DNA of 5,298 nt from positions 1 to 5,298 of the forward strand of contig JBAZCO010000110.1 in NCBI GenBank assembly GCA_041654915.1. Reading direction: 5' to 3'. The DNA comes from JBAZCO01 sp041654915. GTDB taxonomy: Bacteria > Bacillota > Clostridia > Christensenellales > DTU072. How positions within the stretch are numbered: position 1 is the first letter of the stretch; each line of letters opens with the position of its first letter. Shown in pieces: positions 4,590-5,298 of the stretch. Under the pieces are notes generated by a model. It made no database searches. It had not been told where the DNA came from and saw only the letters and a program-made list of their open reading frames with translations. The position numbers were made by a program, and so were the translations under genes.

Positions 4590-5298
4590 TTATAGTCTTT
4601 TTATGTGAAAGCCGCCGTCGACATCTATATATATGCCTGTTGTATAATTAAATTTGTCACTGCAAAGTGCAGATACAACCCCTGCTATATCCTCGGCAGT
4701 ACCCCACCTTGCTATGGGAAACACCCCATCGGCGAACATCTTGTCATATTTAGCTTTAACTGTGCTGGTCATATCGGTAGCTATAACACCCGGTCTTACT
4801 TCGTTAACAAAGATTGCTTCTCTTGCAAGCCTATCCGCATATAGTGTGGTGAGCATAGATACTCCCGCTTTGGATACGCAATATTCACCCCTGCCCGTTG
4901 AGGAAACTTCTGCCGAACAAGACGAAATATTGATAATATTGCCTCTTTTACCGTTGATTAACTCTTGAACAATCATCTGGTTTGCCACGCTTTGGGTCAT
5001 AAACATTGTACCTTTTGTGTTTATCCCCACTACTCTATCAAAGCTTTCCTCCGTCATTTCCAACAAGTCTGCTCTGGATGCGGGCGCAACACCTGCATTA
5101 TTGACAAGCACTTGAATACCGCCAAATTTTGCAACGGTTTCCTCAATTATCCGCTGTCTGTCTAAAGCCTTACAAATATTACCTTCCAAATAAATATAGT
5201 CTATGCCATTGTCGTCCAATAGTTTTAGGTTGTCTTGGCATTGCTCTTTGGCGTTCAAATCCATTATCGCAATATTATAGCCATCCTTGCCAAGCTCG
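4590..5298 (-). CDS. Short-chain dehydrogenase/reductase (3-ketoacyl-ACP reductase-like), partial at N-terminus
   Basis: This NAD(P)-dependent oxidoreductase is cut by the window edge. The reading frame continues upstream of the Met at 5264-5262 to base 5297 (ELGKDGYNIAI), which is normal SDR beta-2 sequence, so that Met is internal and the gene begins outside the window. Counting from the Met at 5264, NNAG is at 55-58, the catalytic Ser at 115 in INISS, Tyr128 and Lys132 in YCVSK, and RPGVIATDM at 157-165; all are intact. An Asp at the end of beta-2 (MDLN) suggests NAD(H) rather than NADP(H). The protein ends GGFHIKRL. The wording resembles the subgroup annotated as 3-ketoacyl-ACP reductase (PRK12745 type, from memory), whose true substrates are mostly unknown. 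It is 11 nt upstream of the FAD enzyme, implying an operon and a shared redox pathway. A role in fatty-acid synthesis is not supported by context. Confidence 0.9.
   Translation of the reverse strand, partial: ELGKDGYNIAIMDLNAKEQCQDNLKLLDDNGIDYIYLEGNICKALDRQRIIEETVAKFGGIQVLVNNAGVAPASRADLLEMTEESFDRVVGINTKGTMFMTQSVANQMIVQELINGKRGNIINISSCSAEVSSTGRGEYCVSKAGVSMLTTLYADRLAREAIFVNEVRPGVIATDMTSTVKAKYDKMFADGVFPIARWGTAEDIAGVVSALCSDKFNYTTGIYIDVDGGFHIKRL

Overview
This is a low-G+C, A/T-rich bacterial window. All well-supported genes lie on the minus strand, so transcription reads from high to low coordinates. The ATP synthase a subunit carries an FGLRPPTAD block and a PISLSFRLFGN block, and the gene order is atpZ-like, atpI-like, atpB, atpE. 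Both point to a Firmicutes (Bacillota), probably Clostridia-like, anaerobe; this assignment is inferred from family resemblance only.

Layout in transcription order. (1) 5298-4590: a short-chain dehydrogenase/reductase (SDR), cut by the window edge and missing its N-terminal nucleotide-binding motif. (2) 4578-2608: a 656-residue FAD-binding oxidoreductase of the fumarate reductase/succinate dehydrogenase flavoprotein superfamily, 11 nt downstream of the SDR and probably co-transcribed with it. (3) 2607-2297: a 311-nt A/T-rich gap with a good sigma-70-type promoter (TTGACA, 18-nt spacer, TGC-TACACT), an imperfect duplicated element, a GC-rich hairpin, a weak hairpin followed by T9, and a second promoter-like pair close to the first atp gene. 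(4) 2296-1: the start of an F1Fo ATP synthase operon: a two-helix AtpZ-like protein, a four-helix AtpI-like protein, subunit a (AtpB), and the first 46 complete codons of subunit c (AtpE).

The atp genes would act together at the membrane. AtpI and AtpZ are accessory or assembly proteins, subunit a is the stator half-channel with its essential arginine, and subunit c forms the rotor ring. The SDR/FAD pair is a separate redox unit of unknown substrate.

The most unusual points concern the Fo accessory and rotor proteins. The AtpI-like protein has a roughly 120-residue hydrophilic C-terminal extension containing three near-identical 12-residue repeats (36 bp each) and a charged helix. The AtpZ-like protein has a roughly 100-residue N-terminal extension. 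The visible part of subunit c keeps the ARQPE loop and a Gln at the position used for Na+ binding in some rotors, but it has lost two glycines of the helix-packing motif. The atpB-atpE spacer is long (169 nt) and holds a tandem 15-bp repeat inside a possible 21-codon small ORF. The FAD enzyme lacks several residues normally required for dicarboxylate chemistry. I saw no RNA genes, insertion sequences, CRISPR arrays or attachment sites.
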